Translations under genes and position numbers: made by a program
Source of the DNA: TOLSYN sp963849065
Lineage (GTDB): Bacteria > Acidobacteriota > Terriglobia > Terriglobales > Acidobacteriaceae
DNA length: 64,000 nt
Assembly (NCBI GenBank): GCA_963849065.1
Contig: CAWKFM010000005.1
Coordinates: 1,302,001 to 1,366,000, forward strand
Direction of reading: 5' to 3'
Shown: one piece after another, positions 8,617 to 17,586 of the stretch
Position numbering within the stretch: the stretch's first letter is position 1
Layout of the letters: each line of letters opens with the position of its first letter
The notes under the pieces: generated by a model
Told to the model about the DNA's origin: nothing
Databases searched by the model: none
The model's input: only the letters and a program-made list of their open reading frames with translations

Positions 8617-10475
8617 ACGGCTGGCGGTGGGTGGCGTGCATTCCGCTGCTGGTGGGCAGTCTTGCGGGTTCGCTGGCAGCGCAGCCTGCTGACTTCTGGT
8701 GTCCTGCCCAGGGTGTGACGTATGGAATCTCTCTGAAGCCTGCCGAGCACGTGGTGCATGTGGATGCGGTGACGCACCAACCCGCGCCGGAGTTCCAACT
8801 TCCGGTGTGGAACGGCCTGTACCAGGTACGCAATTTTGCGGCGAACGTGAAAGCGGTCAAGGTCTTCGAGGGCGTTCCCGAGTGGATGTGCGACAAGTGC
8901 GACACCGGCGATGCGCGGGCGGAAAAGATCGATAAGACCACCTGGCGGATTTCCTCTTCCGGCGATCATCCCTGCGTCACCTTCAGCTATGACATTTTGA
9001 CCAACGATCCGGGGCCGTTCGGTTCCAGCCTCGATGTGCAACATGGATTCTTCAACTGGGCGGAGGTGCTGGTCTATCGTCCGGACCAGCGGAGCGCGCC
9101 GGTTTCGCTGCGCATTGTGGATGCCCCTTCGGGATGGCGGATGCGCGATGGCGGAGTGTTTGGCGTGCGCGGCGCCGCGGAGTTGACAGGCGCTTCGGCG
9201 GAAGCTGAGAACTACGACCGGCTGGTGGATTCTCCGGCCCTGATGGGCAAGCTGTACGAGATCAGCTTTACACAGGATGGCGCGGCCTATCACGTCGTGG
9301 TGGATTCGCCGGACGTTGATTTGGATGCGCTGCAGGGGATGCTGCGCAAGATCACGGCCACCGCCGTGGGATGGATGCAGGACCGCCCGTTTGACGATTA
9401 CACGTTCTTGTTTCTGGCCGCTCACGGTTCGGGCGGCGGAGGCATGGAGCATGCGTATTCCACCGTGATTGACGTGGGTGGAGACCGCCTGAAGCAGGAT
9501 GTGACGACCGCAGCGGATTACTCGGCGCATGAATTTTTCCATGTGTGGAATGTGAAGCGCATCCGTCCGAAGTCCCTGGAGCCGGTGGACTATACCCGCG
9601 AACAGTATTCGCGCGCGCTGTGGTTCAGCGAAGGGGTGACCAGCACGGTGGCTGACATTGTCGAGGTGCGCTCGGGACTCACCGATGAAAAGCATATGCT
9701 GGCGCATCTGGGGTCGCTGATCGGAGGGCTGCAGTCGCGCAGCGCCCGGCTTACGCAGTCGGCGGAGGAATCAAGCCTGGATACGTGGCTGGACCCATAC
9801 CCCAACTATCGCCGCGCCGATCGCAGCATTTCCTACTACGGCAAGGGCGAGTTACTGGGATTTCTCCTCGACCTCGAGATGCGGCGGCTGACCAACGGAC
9901 GGCGCTGCCTGCGCGATCTCTTCCAGTACATGAACCAGCAGTACGCGCAGAAGGGAAAATACTTCGAGGACTCCGAGGGTGTGCGGCTTGCGCTGAAGGA
10001 GCTGACCGGCAACGACTTTCAGGACTTCTTCTCGCGCTATGTTGCGGGAGTGAAGGAGATTCCTTACGACCAGTTTTTCAACTATGTTGGACTGGCTGTG
10101 ACCCACCGGCAGGTGGAACAGGTGTATTCGGGAGTGGTTGTATCCCGGCCGGCAGGGAAGCCGGCGACGGTTGTCCGGATCGAGGAGAACTCGCCGGCGT
10201 CGCGGCTGAACCTTTCGCCGGGCGACGAGATTTTAAAGGTCAACGGAAAGCCGCTCTCCGAAGACTGGAGCCAGTACTTGCAGCAGCGCAACCCAAAGAG
10301 CACCCTCCACCTCAGGGTAAACTCGCCGGGGGGAGAGTTACGGGAGCTGGATCTGCCGCTCGGCACGCGCAAGATCGACGAATATCAATTGGAGGATATG
10401 CCAGGAATGCCTCCGGAGGCCAGGACGCGGCGCAGAGCATTTCTGCAGGGCGAATCGGAGGTGGGCGCGCAGTGA
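8604..10475 (+). CDS. M61-family metallopeptidase with C-terminal PDZ domain
   Basis: A 623-residue exported protein. A hydrophobic signal sequence covers about residues 6-25 (CIPLLVGSLAGSLAAQ). The M61 (glycyl aminopeptidase-like) zinc site is HEFFH at about 309-313, followed by WFSEGVTS supplying the downstream Glu ligand. A PDZ domain occupies about 510-590 (SPASRLNLSPGDEILKVNG). These proteins act in the periplasm on unknown peptides. The start overlaps the 3' end of mpl, and an in-frame ATG at 8613 is an alternative. It ends in a GTGA overlap with the acyltransferase gene. Confidence 0.88.
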   Translation: MRKMNGWRWVACIPLLVGSLAGSLAAQPADFWCPAQGVTYGISLKPAEHVVHVDAVTHQPAPEFQLPVWNGLYQVRNFAANVKAVKVFEGVPEWMCDKCDTGDARAEKIDKTTWRISSSGDHPCVTFSYDILTNDPGPFGSSLDVQHGFFNWAEVLVYRPDQRSAPVSLRIVDAPSGWRMRDGGVFGVRGAAELTGASAEAENYDRLVDSPALMGKLYEISFTQDGAAYHVVVDSPDVDLDALQGMLRKITATAVGWMQDRPFDDYTFLFLAAHGSGGGGMEHAYSTVIDVGGDRLKQDVTTAADYSAHEFFHVWNVKRIRPKSLEPVDYTREQYSRALWFSEGVTSTVADIVEVRSGLTDEKHMLAHLGSLIGGLQSRSARLTQSAEESSLDTWLDPYPNYRRADRSISYYGKGELLGFLLDLEMRRLTNGRRCLRDLFQYMNQQYAQKGKYFEDSEGVRLALKELTGNDFQDFFSRYVAGVKEIPYDQFFNYVGLAVTHRQVEQVYSGVVVSRPAGKPATVVRIEENSPASRLNLSPGDEILKVNGKPLSEDWSQYLQQRNPKSTLHLRVNSPGGELRELDLPLGTRKIDEYQLEDMPGMPPEARTRRRAFLQGESEVGAQ

Positions 10476-11182
10476 TTCTTCTCCTCTACTGTGTCGTGCT
10501 CTGGATCTTATTCGCTCTCGTGGCAGCCGTGTTGGGGTTTCCCGCGCTGTATCTGACAGGCAAAATCGACCTGCTGTGGGATCTCTCGCTGTGGGCGGCG
10601 CGTACCGGATACCGGCTGTCGGGAATCCGCGTGCGTGCGGTGGGCCGTGAGCAGTTAGACGGGCGCGCTTATCTTTTCATGTCCAATCACGCCTCCAACC
10701 TGGACCCGCCGGTGATTACAAATCTGCTGGGAAGGCGCATTGCCATCATTGCCAAGCAGGAGTTGTTCAAGATTCCGCTCTTCGGGCGCGCGATGCGCGC
10801 CGGCAGCTTTGTGGCGGTCAATCGCGCCTCTCCGCGCTCGGCGGTGGAGAGTGTGACCAATGCGGCTCACGTGCTGCAATCGGGGCTGGGAATGCTGGTG
10901 TTTCCCGAGGGAACGCGGTCGCCCAGTGGCAGGCTGCTGACGTTCAAGAAGGGACCGTTCCAGCTGGCCATGGAGGCTGGGGTTCCGGTGGTGCCGATCA
11001 CCATAGTGGGCAGCCATGAAGCGTGGCCGAAGGGAAGCATGGCGCTCCATACCGGGGAGATCGTGGTGCACTTTCACGCGCCCATCGATCCGCGGCACTT
11101 CGCATCCAAGGAAGACCTGCTGGCCGCGGTCCGCGCCGCCATCGAGAGCGGATTGCCGAAGGCAATTCAGGATCCGACTTAG
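10472..11182 (+). CDS. 1-acyl-sn-glycerol-3-phosphate acyltransferase (PlsC-like)
   Basis: A 236-residue membrane-associated acyltransferase, probably adding the second acyl chain in phosphatidic acid synthesis. It has an N-terminal hydrophobic anchor (about 1-30). The HX4D catalytic motif NHASNLD places His73 and Asp78, and the phosphate-binding FPEGTRSPSG block lies near 147. The start is a GTG that overlaps the TGA of the M61 gene (GTGA), with GGAGGTG 10 bases upstream. Translation is therefore likely coupled. Confidence 0.88.
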   Translation: MILLLYCVVLWILFALVAAVLGFPALYLTGKIDLLWDLSLWAARTGYRLSGIRVRAVGREQLDGRAYLFMSNHASNLDPPVITNLLGRRIAIIAKQELFKIPLFGRAMRAGSFVAVNRASPRSAVESVTNAAHVLQSGLGMLVFPEGTRSPSGRLLTFKKGPFQLAMEAGVPVVPITIVGSHEAWPKGSMALHTGEIVVHFHAPIDPRHFASKEDLLAAVRAAIESGLPKAIQDPT

Positions 11183-11221
11183 CTGCCGGAGGGCCGTCGG
11201 TTGGCCCCTGCCGGAAAACCG

Positions 11222-11584
11222 CTACGGTCGAACGACGCGCTGGCTGAGGCTCATGCCGGCTCCGATATCGAAGGCAATTTCCGTGGGGCACTTCGCCCCG
11301 AGGTCGTACTCGCGGACGTACGCCTTACCCGCCTGATCTTGAAACGCGACCCGAAATTTGCAGGGTTCCCCGAACGGCACCATCTGCCGGTTGGTTTGGC
11401 CGTCGCCCAGTTCCGGCAGGCCGAAGATTCCCGTCGGATATTTGACCTCGAGATTCTCCATGGGATGTCCGGAGCGGTTCTCGACATCGACGTACATCAT
11501 GGGCTTGGCGTAATTGCATCCGGCGAGGGCCAGCAGCAACACGACGGTCGCGCCGGTAAGCAGAAGAGCAGCGGGGCATTTCAT
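11222..11584 (-). CDS. Putative lipoprotein
   Basis: A 120-residue protein with a lipoprotein signal: hydrophobic stretch followed by the lipobox LAGC (Cys about residue 23). The mature part has the look of a small beta-rich envelope protein (YVDVENRSGHPMENLEV, then KFRVAFQDQAG). No family was recognised. It is the last gene of a leftward group that begins at about 14,105 and lies convergent to the acyltransferase gene. Confidence 0.75.
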   Translation of the reverse strand: MKCPAALLLTGATVVLLLALAGCNYAKPMMYVDVENRSGHPMENLEVKYPTGIFGLPELGDGQTNRQMVPFGEPCKFRVAFQDQAGKAYVREYDLGAKCPTEIAFDIGAGMSLSQRVVRP

Positions 11585-11652
11585 CCTGACATTCTACTCG
11601 GACGGTTGCAGGACTGGGCGGTATTGCTCCCTGGCGACCGTAGGCACTGGGC

Positions 11653-12465
11653 TTATCGGCGTTCGATGAGCCGCGCGCTCAGCACGACGCCGTCGCGCCC
11701 GTCGTGGAGTTTGATGGGAAAGACGAGCACATTCCACTGCCAGTGCTGCGACTCAGCCGGAAGGTGCGGCATGGCCTGGTGATTGCGCCGGTCGATGTAG
11801 GTCTCGCGAGTATCGGCGACAGTGCGGATGATCTCGCCCCACTCGTCGCGCATTTCGGGGAAGTGATCGAAGATGTTGCGGCCGGGATACCAGGCCCGGC
11901 GCTGATGGCTGAGGGCGGCGAAATAATCATTGACGTACTGCCAGTTGCCGTCGCGGTCCAGGATCTCGATCACCATGTCGTCGCTCATGGCCATGATGAT
12001 GCGCGAGTAGTAGAAATCGCGGGAATCGACCACCACGGGACGTCCGCGGCGCTTGGCCTCAAAGCTGCGCAGAGCCTGTACCAGGTCGTCCACCGAACTG
12101 CTCCCCTTGAGCAGATGCATGTCGGCGATGCCGCCGAACTTCCGCTCCAGGGTTGCGGACAGAATGATGACCGGCACTTCGGGACGTTGTTCGCGCAAGG
12201 TCTTCGCCACCTCGGTGCCGAACTTTCCCGCGCCCAGGTGGTAGTCCAGCACCGCGATATCGATTTCGTCCAGCTTGCTCTCCGCCTCCTGGATGGAAGC
12301 GGCGGTGACGATGTGATATCCCTTCTGGCGCAGAATCGTGGAGCGCACCAGAAGATTTTCCTCGCGGTCGTCCAGCAGCAGCACAGAGATGGGCCTCTGC
12401 TCGTCGGATTTTCCGCCTTCGACCACCTCGAATTGCTTGTTCTCATCCACGGGAGGGCCCCACAC
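11653..12465 (-). CDS. Response regulator with REC and PAS domains
   Basis: A 270-residue soluble signalling protein. Residues about 25-140 form a receiver domain: LLLDDREEN acidic pocket and the phospho-acceptor Asp in AVLDYHLGAG. Residues about 150-265 form a PAS sensor domain (SDDMVIEILDRDGNWQYVNDYFAALSH type). No DNA-binding or enzymatic output is visible, so it may work through protein contacts. The likely start is GTG. It sits 46 bases downstream of lpxD on the same strand. Confidence 0.8.
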   Translation of the reverse strand: MWGPPVDENKQFEVVEGGKSDEQRPISVLLLDDREENLLVRSTILRQKGYHIVTAASIQEAESKLDEIDIAVLDYHLGAGKFGTEVAKTLREQRPEVPVIILSATLERKFGGIADMHLLKGSSSVDDLVQALRSFEAKRRGRPVVVDSRDFYYSRIIMAMSDDMVIEILDRDGNWQYVNDYFAALSHQRRAWYPGRNIFDHFPEMRDEWGEIIRTVADTRETYIDRRNHQAMPHLPAESQHWQWNVLVFPIKLHDGRDGVVLSARLIERR

Positions 12466-12511
12466 GTTACTAATAATGGATGCAAAAACGGAACTTGACG
12501 ACTGAAAACTG

Positions 12512-13525
12512 CTACTCCGGATTGCGATTACGTGTCAGGCTGCGAATTGCCTTCGCCAGCTCGGGCAGTTTGTTGAAGACCGCAACGGCGCGCAGCCACT
12601 GGCGGTTCTCCATGGCAGGATAGCCGCTGACGATGGCTCCGGGGGCGACATCGCCGGGAATTCCGGACTGGGCGGTGGCAATGGCGCCGTCTCCGATGGT
12701 GAGATGACCGGCAACGCCGACTTGCCCGGCGAGAATTACGTTGTTGCCGACGTGGGTCGATCCCGCCAATCCCACCTGCGAGCAGAGCATAGTGTGCTCG
12801 CCCACGCTGCAGCCGTGGCCCACCTGCACCAGGTTGTCGATCTTGGTGTCCTCGCCAATTAGGGTTTCGCCGAGGCTGGCGCGGTCCACCGTGGAGTTTG
12901 CCTGTACCTCGACCCGGTCGGCCAGGCGGGTGATGCCGGATTGCACGATCTTGTGCCATCCCCTGGCTCCGTCGCGGGCGAAGCCAAAGCCGTCGGCGCC
13001 GATCACTGCGCCGTTCTGCAGGGTTACGTCATTACCCAGGTCACAGAATTCGCGCACCTGGGCGTGGGCATGGGCGAAGAAGCGGTTTCCGATACGCGCC
13101 CCGCGATAAATGACAACGTGGGCCAGGAGCACGGCATCGTCCCCGATCCTCGCGTCGGCATCGATGACGGCGTAGGGGCCGATGTGGGCTCTGATGCCGA
13201 CATGGGCGGAGGGATCGATCACCGCCGTGGGATGGATGCCGGGCGAATACTTGGGCGGATGATAGAAAAGCTCCAGCGCGTGTGAAAAGGCCAGGTAAGG
13301 GTTGGCATGGCGCAGGACGGGAAGCTCCGCGGCGGAGAAGTCGGGAGTCACCAGGATGGCTGCGGCCCGAGTCGATTTGGCCAGAGCGGCATACTTGGAG
13401 TTGGAAATGAAGGTGATCTGCTGGGGACCGGCGTTTTCAATGCCCGCCACGCCAGTGATCTCGGTTTCAGGCTTTGCGTTCTGCAGGGTCGCGCCCAGAA
13501 TCCGGGCAATCTCAATGAGTTTCAT
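12512..13525 (-). CDS. lpxD: UDP-3-O-(3-hydroxyacyl)glucosamine N-acyltransferase LpxD
   Basis: A 337-residue trimeric left-handed beta-helix acyltransferase of lipid A synthesis. The N-terminal uridine-binding domain is followed by many hexapeptide repeats (IHPTAVIDPSAHVGIRAHIG style) and the GADGFGFA motif; the C-terminus is helical. The catalytic His is expected in the QVGHGCSVG segment. I use the ATG at 13525, giving the canonical MKLIEIA start; a GTG at 13534 adds three residues. Its presence implies an outer membrane with lipid A-like lipids. Confidence 0.93.
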   Translation of the reverse strand: MKLIEIARILGATLQNAKPETEITGVAGIENAGPQQITFISNSKYAALAKSTRAAAILVTPDFSAAELPVLRHANPYLAFSHALELFYHPPKYSPGIHPTAVIDPSAHVGIRAHIGPYAVIDADARIGDDAVLLAHVVIYRGARIGNRFFAHAHAQVREFCDLGNDVTLQNGAVIGADGFGFARDGARGWHKIVQSGITRLADRVEVQANSTVDRASLGETLIGEDTKIDNLVQVGHGCSVGEHTMLCSQVGLAGSTHVGNNVILAGQVGVAGHLTIGDGAIATAQSGIPGDVAPGAIVSGYPAMENRQWLRAVAVFNKLPELAKAIRSLTRNRNPE

Positions 13526-13613
13526 CTTGCGCACCAGCGTACAGCAGCAAAACCTTAGACGCTAGATGGAACGAATGCAATTTTTGGCCGACGGTGCGAG
13601 AGTGGCTGCGGTG

Positions 13614-14105
13614 TTACTCGGTTGGCAGTTCGGTAAACAGGAGCGGCGTCTGATCGGCGGCTCCCGGCTGTTTCCGGCGCTTGACGGTGGGAGCGATGAC
13701 CGCCAGGACGGTCAGCTCCGAGAGCGCGGAGCGCGGCACGAAGATCCTCTGCACGTTGCCGCGGCTGTCCGGCGGATTCAGGAAGAAACCCTCGGGACGC
13801 ACCAGAGTCAGGTCGTTCGGCATCAGGCCTTCCAGCATTTCGGCGTCGCGGAAGCGCAGCCGGACCCAGAGGCCTTCCACCCGAGGCCGGGTGGTGAAGG
13901 TCTTGCGCTGCAGGGAGCTGGAATCGGCGAAATCCCGGACGAAGTAAATGCCTTTGATTTCTGCCACTTCTATCAGTACGACGTTGCCGGCGGTGTTGAG
14001 GAGCTCGACCTTGCTGCCCACGAGAAATTCCCCGGCCGCCACGTAACCCTGAATGGTGTCGCGGTCCATCTTGCGGACGATTACCTTTTTGTGCGTGGAA
14101 GCCAT
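13614..14105 (-). CDS. Conserved hypothetical protein
   Basis: A 163-residue soluble protein beginning with a beta-rich module (KVIVRKMDRDTIQGYVAAG) that resembles small domains of acidobacterial proteins involved in binding or regulation (possibly the DUF6982 group; recollection, not searched). Later segments give short beta strands and a basic VKRRKQ patch near the C-terminus. No catalytic motif or membrane segment. It is upstream of lpxD by 88 bases and likely co-transcribed. Confidence 0.75.
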   Translation of the reverse strand: MASTHKKVIVRKMDRDTIQGYVAAGEFLVGSKVELLNTAGNVVLIEVAEIKGIYFVRDFADSSSLQRKTFTTRPRVEGLWVRLRFRDAEMLEGLMPNDLTLVRPEGFFLNPPDSRGNVQRIFVPRSALSELTVLAVIAPTVKRRKQPGAADQTPLLFTELPTE

Positions 14106-14459
14106 TGCCTATCCCATTACGCGCGGTCAATTCCTAGGGCCACAATCCCGAGCGTTGACTGATTGTCGCACCGCCGTCGCCCCGGGAACGAGAGAAATTA
14201 TGGGCGGGTAATGGATGGGTAACGGGGCAGCGAAGCTGAGCCCGTATTCACCGGGAAATCAACAGGTTCCCGGTTTTGGCAGTAGCCAAGTGCAGCTCTA
14301 CTGTGCTATTGTCTGAAGTTTGTTGCGGAAATGAGGCAGTTCGCTGTAACTAACCATCTGCAAAAGAGTTACGCTCCGCCGGTTGGCGGTGTCCGGGCGG
14401 CATTGACCGCCGGTCCTGCCAAATGACTGTAAATACATGATTATATTGCCTTAAATACC
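14106..14459. other. Intergenic region between divergent units
   Basis: Contains the divergent promoters for the leftward group and the CCA-enzyme gene. An AT-rich stretch near 14,430-14,455 precedes the latter. I see no RNA gene or clear promoter consensus. Confidence 0.4.
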
Positions 14460-16253
14460 ATGGCCGATTACATCTACACAATGGAAAGCCGGTTATCGCC
14501 CGAGCAGATGCGGACGGTGAGCACGGTGCAGGAAATCGCCCGCAACCACGGCATGAACGTCTATCTGACCGGCGGGGCAACCCGGGACATTCTGACCGGC
14601 TTCCCTATTCGCGATCTGGACTTCACGGTTCAAGGCGATCCGCTGAAGCTGCGGCAAGATATTGAAAACGCAGGCGGACTCGTGGATATGGCCGATCCGG
14701 CCTTCTGCGTGATTCACGCCGTTTTTCAGGGCATCGGGGCGGAGATCGGCATGGCCCGCTCCGAGGTCTTCGACAAGCCCGGCAAGCCGCCAAGGGTGAC
14801 ACCGGCTACGATCAACGACGACCTTCGCCGCCGCGACTTTACCTGCAACGCGATGGCACTCTCGCTAAACGAGGGCTCGCGCGGCCTGCTGCTGGACCCC
14901 TTCAACGGCACTGCCGATATCGAGGCGCGGCTGCTGCGCATTCTCCACAGCTACGCCTTTCTGGAAGATCCGTCGCGGTTGATTCGTGCCACGCGCTTTG
15001 CGGCGCGCTTTGGATGGGAACTGGAGGAGCGCACCCGCGCCCGCTACGATTCGGCACGCGAAGGCGAGTACATTCAGTTCCTTGGAAGCCGTGCCGTGGG
15101 CTACGAGATCGAGCAGATTGCCCACGAGGAAAACCCGATTGCGGTGATGCATGCACTGGAGGAGCAGGGCTGGCTCAAGGTTCTGTGCCCGAAGTGGACG
15201 GTTGCCAAGGCGAATGTGCCGGAACTGGCGCACCTTCTGAAAACCCGAGCCACCATGGCGGAGCTGAATATCCCGGTCGATGCTGCGCCCTCGGTAATGC
15301 ACTTCCTCACCGTGAAACTGGGGGAAGCGGAAGTGGCGGCGATTCAGAAAGAGATCCCGCACCGCGAGTTTGTGGCTGCCTGGAAGCGGCTGGAGAGCGA
15401 CGCAAAAGAGCTTTCCAAGAAACTTCTCTCCAAAGAGGCTGCGGTGAACTCCGGGGCGTGGAAGATTCTTACCGCTGCCAAACCCGAGGCGCTGCTGTAT
15501 CTGGACGTGACAGGCCGCAACAAGACGGTGGACGAAAAGATCAAGAACTTCTTCGGGAAGTGGCGGCAAATTCAGGAAAAACTACCGATTACTCAGATGG
15601 CCGAGTTGCGGATTACTCCCCAGCTTCCGGAGTATGCCCGGATTTGCCAGGAGGCATTTCTGCTGCTGCTGGACGGCAAGCTGCGTTCGGAGAGCGAGAT
15701 TGCGAAATTTCTCGCTCCCTTCGAGCCGCCACCGCCTCCCCCGCCGCCGACACCCGTGCGTCGTGGACGGACTGCCGCCAAGAAGGCCGCACCACAGGTT
15801 GCCAAAGCGGCGCCGCAGGCGATTGCGTTGGCAGCCGTGGCTCCCGGCACCGTAGCGGCAAGCGCTCCTGCCGGGAATTCCAAGGCGGCGGGGAGCAAGT
15901 CTACAGCTCCCGCGCATGCTCCCGCTGCGGCGAAAAAAACGGCCAAGGCACCCGAGGTGAGCGCGAAGCCGATCGCTGCGAAAAAAACTGCTGCGCCCTC
16001 CAAGCCTGCGGCGAAGACAGTGAAGGCTGCGGCAAAGCCGCCCAGCAAGGGAAAAGCGGCGGCCAAACCGGCTCCCAGGAAGGCAGCCAAGCCGGCCGGC
16101 AGCGCAGGAAAGTCTGGCAAAACGGTGGTGAAGAGCGCTGCAGGGAAGAATGCGAAACACGGCGCCGGCAAAAAGTCTGCGGCGAAAGCTCCCGCGAAGA
16201 AGCAGCACGGTCAAAAGGTCGAGAAAAACAAAAAGCACGCAAAGCGCCGCTAA
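14460..16253 (+). CDS. CCA tRNA nucleotidyltransferase / poly(A) polymerase family with long basic tail
   Basis: Residues 1-420 form a class II nucleotidyltransferase that adds or repairs tRNA 3' CCA. They show GGATRD at about 38-43, the metal-binding DLDFTV (about 51-56), RRRDFTCNAMA, and the DPSRLIRATRFAARFGW block. From about residue 422 the protein turns into a roughly 175-residue low-complexity tail. It starts with EPPPPPPPTP, followed by Ala/Lys/Pro-rich sequence like histone H1 C-termini and ending in a Lys/His-rich stretch. The tail is not part of the family and probably binds nucleic acid. A terminator lies about 120 bases downstream. Confidence 0.88.
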   Translation: MADYIYTMESRLSPEQMRTVSTVQEIARNHGMNVYLTGGATRDILTGFPIRDLDFTVQGDPLKLRQDIENAGGLVDMADPAFCVIHAVFQGIGAEIGMARSEVFDKPGKPPRVTPATINDDLRRRDFTCNAMALSLNEGSRGLLLDPFNGTADIEARLLRILHSYAFLEDPSRLIRATRFAARFGWELEERTRARYDSAREGEYIQFLGSRAVGYEIEQIAHEENPIAVMHALEEQGWLKVLCPKWTVAKANVPELAHLLKTRATMAELNIPVDAAPSVMHFLTVKLGEAEVAAIQKEIPHREFVAAWKRLESDAKELSKKLLSKEAAVNSGAWKILTAAKPEALLYLDVTGRNKTVDEKIKNFFGKWRQIQEKLPITQMAELRITPQLPEYARICQEAFLLLLDGKLRSESEIAKFLAPFEPPPPPPPPTPVRRGRTAAKKAAPQVAKAAPQAIALAAVAPGTVAASAPAGNSKAAGSKSTAPAHAPAAAKKTAKAPEVSAKPIAAKKTAAPSKPAAKTVKAAAKPPSKGKAAAKPAPRKAAKPAGSAGKSGKTVVKSAAGKNAKHGAGKKSAAKAPAKKQHGQKVEKNKKHAKRR

Positions 16254-16362
16254 CAGGCTGCTGAAAACAGTTTGGATGCTACAAGCCATTGCGGTCTGTA
16301 TTGCCGGTGTGTGCATTTGCCTGCGCCTGGCTTGTTGCTTCGGCGCGGTTTTCAGCAGCCTG
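16254..16362. repeat. 109-bp element bounded by 15-bp inverted repeats
   Basis: Exact inverted repeats CAGGCTGCTGAAAAC (16254-16268) and GTTTTCAGCAGCCTG (16348-16362) enclose 79 bases with no convincing gene. It sits directly after the CCA-enzyme stop. Size and ends are MITE-like, though it could also be a large stem-loop. Confidence 0.5.
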
Positions 16363-16374
16363 CTAAGCGAGCGG

Positions 16375-16404
16375 AAAAAAGGCCCGGTCAGCCGGGCCTT
16401 TTTT
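16375..16404. terminator. Bidirectional terminator
   Basis: Perfect palindrome: six A, 7-bp stem GGCCCGG/CCGGGCC with TCAG loop, six T. It serves the rightward CCA-enzyme gene and the leftward anti-sigma gene. Confidence 0.9.
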
Positions 16405-16442
16405 CATCGATGGAAACTGCCCCCGTATGCCGGCAAGCGCGG

Positions 16443-16739
16443 CTAGGAAGGCTCTTTTTCGGTGTCCACTGCGTGGGTGGCCGGAGTGGTGGCTTCCGCG
16501 CCAGTGTTGTGGGATTTGCACTTTGAAATGATGGCGGTATGGATGCGGGTGCGGAGATCGTCGGGCAGTTCGTAGAGTTCGGATCCGCGATAGATTTCAA
16601 TGGTGCTCTTGGTGGTGTTGCAGACGACATAACAGTTGTGACACCACTGGAGATGTTCTTCAAGTTCGGCCCGTGTTTGCGGGTCCATGGTGTTGTCAAG
16701 GTAGTCGGTCAGCTCTTTTAAAAAATCAGAGCATTTCAC
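16443..16739 (-). CDS. Zinc-binding anti-sigma factor (ZAS domain)
   Basis: A 98-residue soluble protein with the canonical ZAS pattern Cys3-x25-His29-x3-Cys33-x2-Cys36 in HLQWCHNC. It should bind and silence the ECF sigma encoded immediately upstream, whose stop overlaps this start (ATGA). There is no transmembrane segment, so release may depend on a cytoplasmic signal such as redox state. The C-terminal about 30 residues are low-complexity. Confidence 0.87.
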   Translation of the reverse strand: MKCSDFLKELTDYLDNTMDPQTRAELEEHLQWCHNCYVVCNTTKSTIEIYRGSELYELPDDLRTRIHTAIISKCKSHNTGAEATTPATHAVDTEKEPS

Positions 16740-17362
16740 GGTTTGGTGTCTCCGTCGCGTCGTTTGAAATACTTATTGAGCCGCTCGCGCAACTGCAAAC
16801 GTGCGCGCAGCAACCTCGACTTCACAGCCGGAACGCTCAACTCCAGAGCTGCTGCAGTCTCTTCGGTCGAAAGCCCCTCAACATCACGCAGCACAAAGAC
16901 GGTACGAAAGCTTGGCGGCAATCCCTGAATGGTCTTGCCGAGGATATCTTTCAATTCCGCCTGCGTATATTGCTGCTCCGGGTTGGGAGACCAATCCGCG
17001 ATTTCGCGCGGCATGGAATCCTCTTCCGTCTTCACATCCTCGTCGATAGAAATCATGCGTTCCGGGCGTCTCCGCCGCAACCGCATGAGCGCTTCGTTGA
17101 CCGCAATCCGGACCAGCCAAGTATAAAACTTGGACTGCCCCTGGAATTGCCCCAGGTTCTGGTAGGCCTTAAGAAAGGCATCCTGAACCACGTCCTCGGC
17201 ATCCTCGCGATTCTGAGTAATGTGCTGCGCGATGCGGAAAACGTTTCGGTCGTAGCGCCGCACCAGAGATTCAAATGCGCCAATGTCGCCGGAGCGTGCC
17301 GCTTCGACGAGGATGGTTTCTTCGCTCGGTGCTTCCTGTCCCTTGTTTTCGATGGCTTCCAT
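16736..17362 (-). CDS. ECF-type RNA polymerase sigma factor
   Basis: A 208-residue RpoE-like sigma factor. Region 2 is visible at about 25-95 (FESLVRRYDRNVFRIAQHITQNREDAEDVVQDAFLKAY type); region 4 at about 130-195 with the helix-turn-helix GLSTEETAAALELSVPAVKSRLLRAR. Linker acidic residues separate them. It is overlapped by its anti-sigma gene, a standard ECF/anti-sigma operon. The promoter region lies toward 17,400. Confidence 0.92.
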   Translation of the reverse strand: MEAIENKGQEAPSEETILVEAARSGDIGAFESLVRRYDRNVFRIAQHITQNREDAEDVVQDAFLKAYQNLGQFQGQSKFYTWLVRIAVNEALMRLRRRRPERMISIDEDVKTEEDSMPREIADWSPNPEQQYTQAELKDILGKTIQGLPPSFRTVFVLRDVEGLSTEETAAALELSVPAVKSRLLRARLQLRERLNKYFKRRDGDTKP

Positions 17363-17586
17363 TCGTCCGTCGATTCAGAAATTACGTGATTAAAATTGTC
17401 CGATCAATCAATATTGTAGACGCTGGGATGCAAGATCACAAAAGGAGTGAGTATTTCGAAAACCAGAAACGAGAGAACGGTGCTCAATTTGAGTCCCAGG
17501 GCGTTGACAGGGTTGAATACGACCACCATAATCCGAGCATCTATTCTATGTCGCGCGTTATGTACTCAGCTGCGCCGGGCAGGGAA

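Noticed and set aside
9785..10471. Upstream extension of the acyltransferase frame
   Set aside because: It overlaps the M61 peptidase gene in another frame and has Gly/Arg-rich non-family sequence; the GTG at 10472 with GGAGGTG is the better start.
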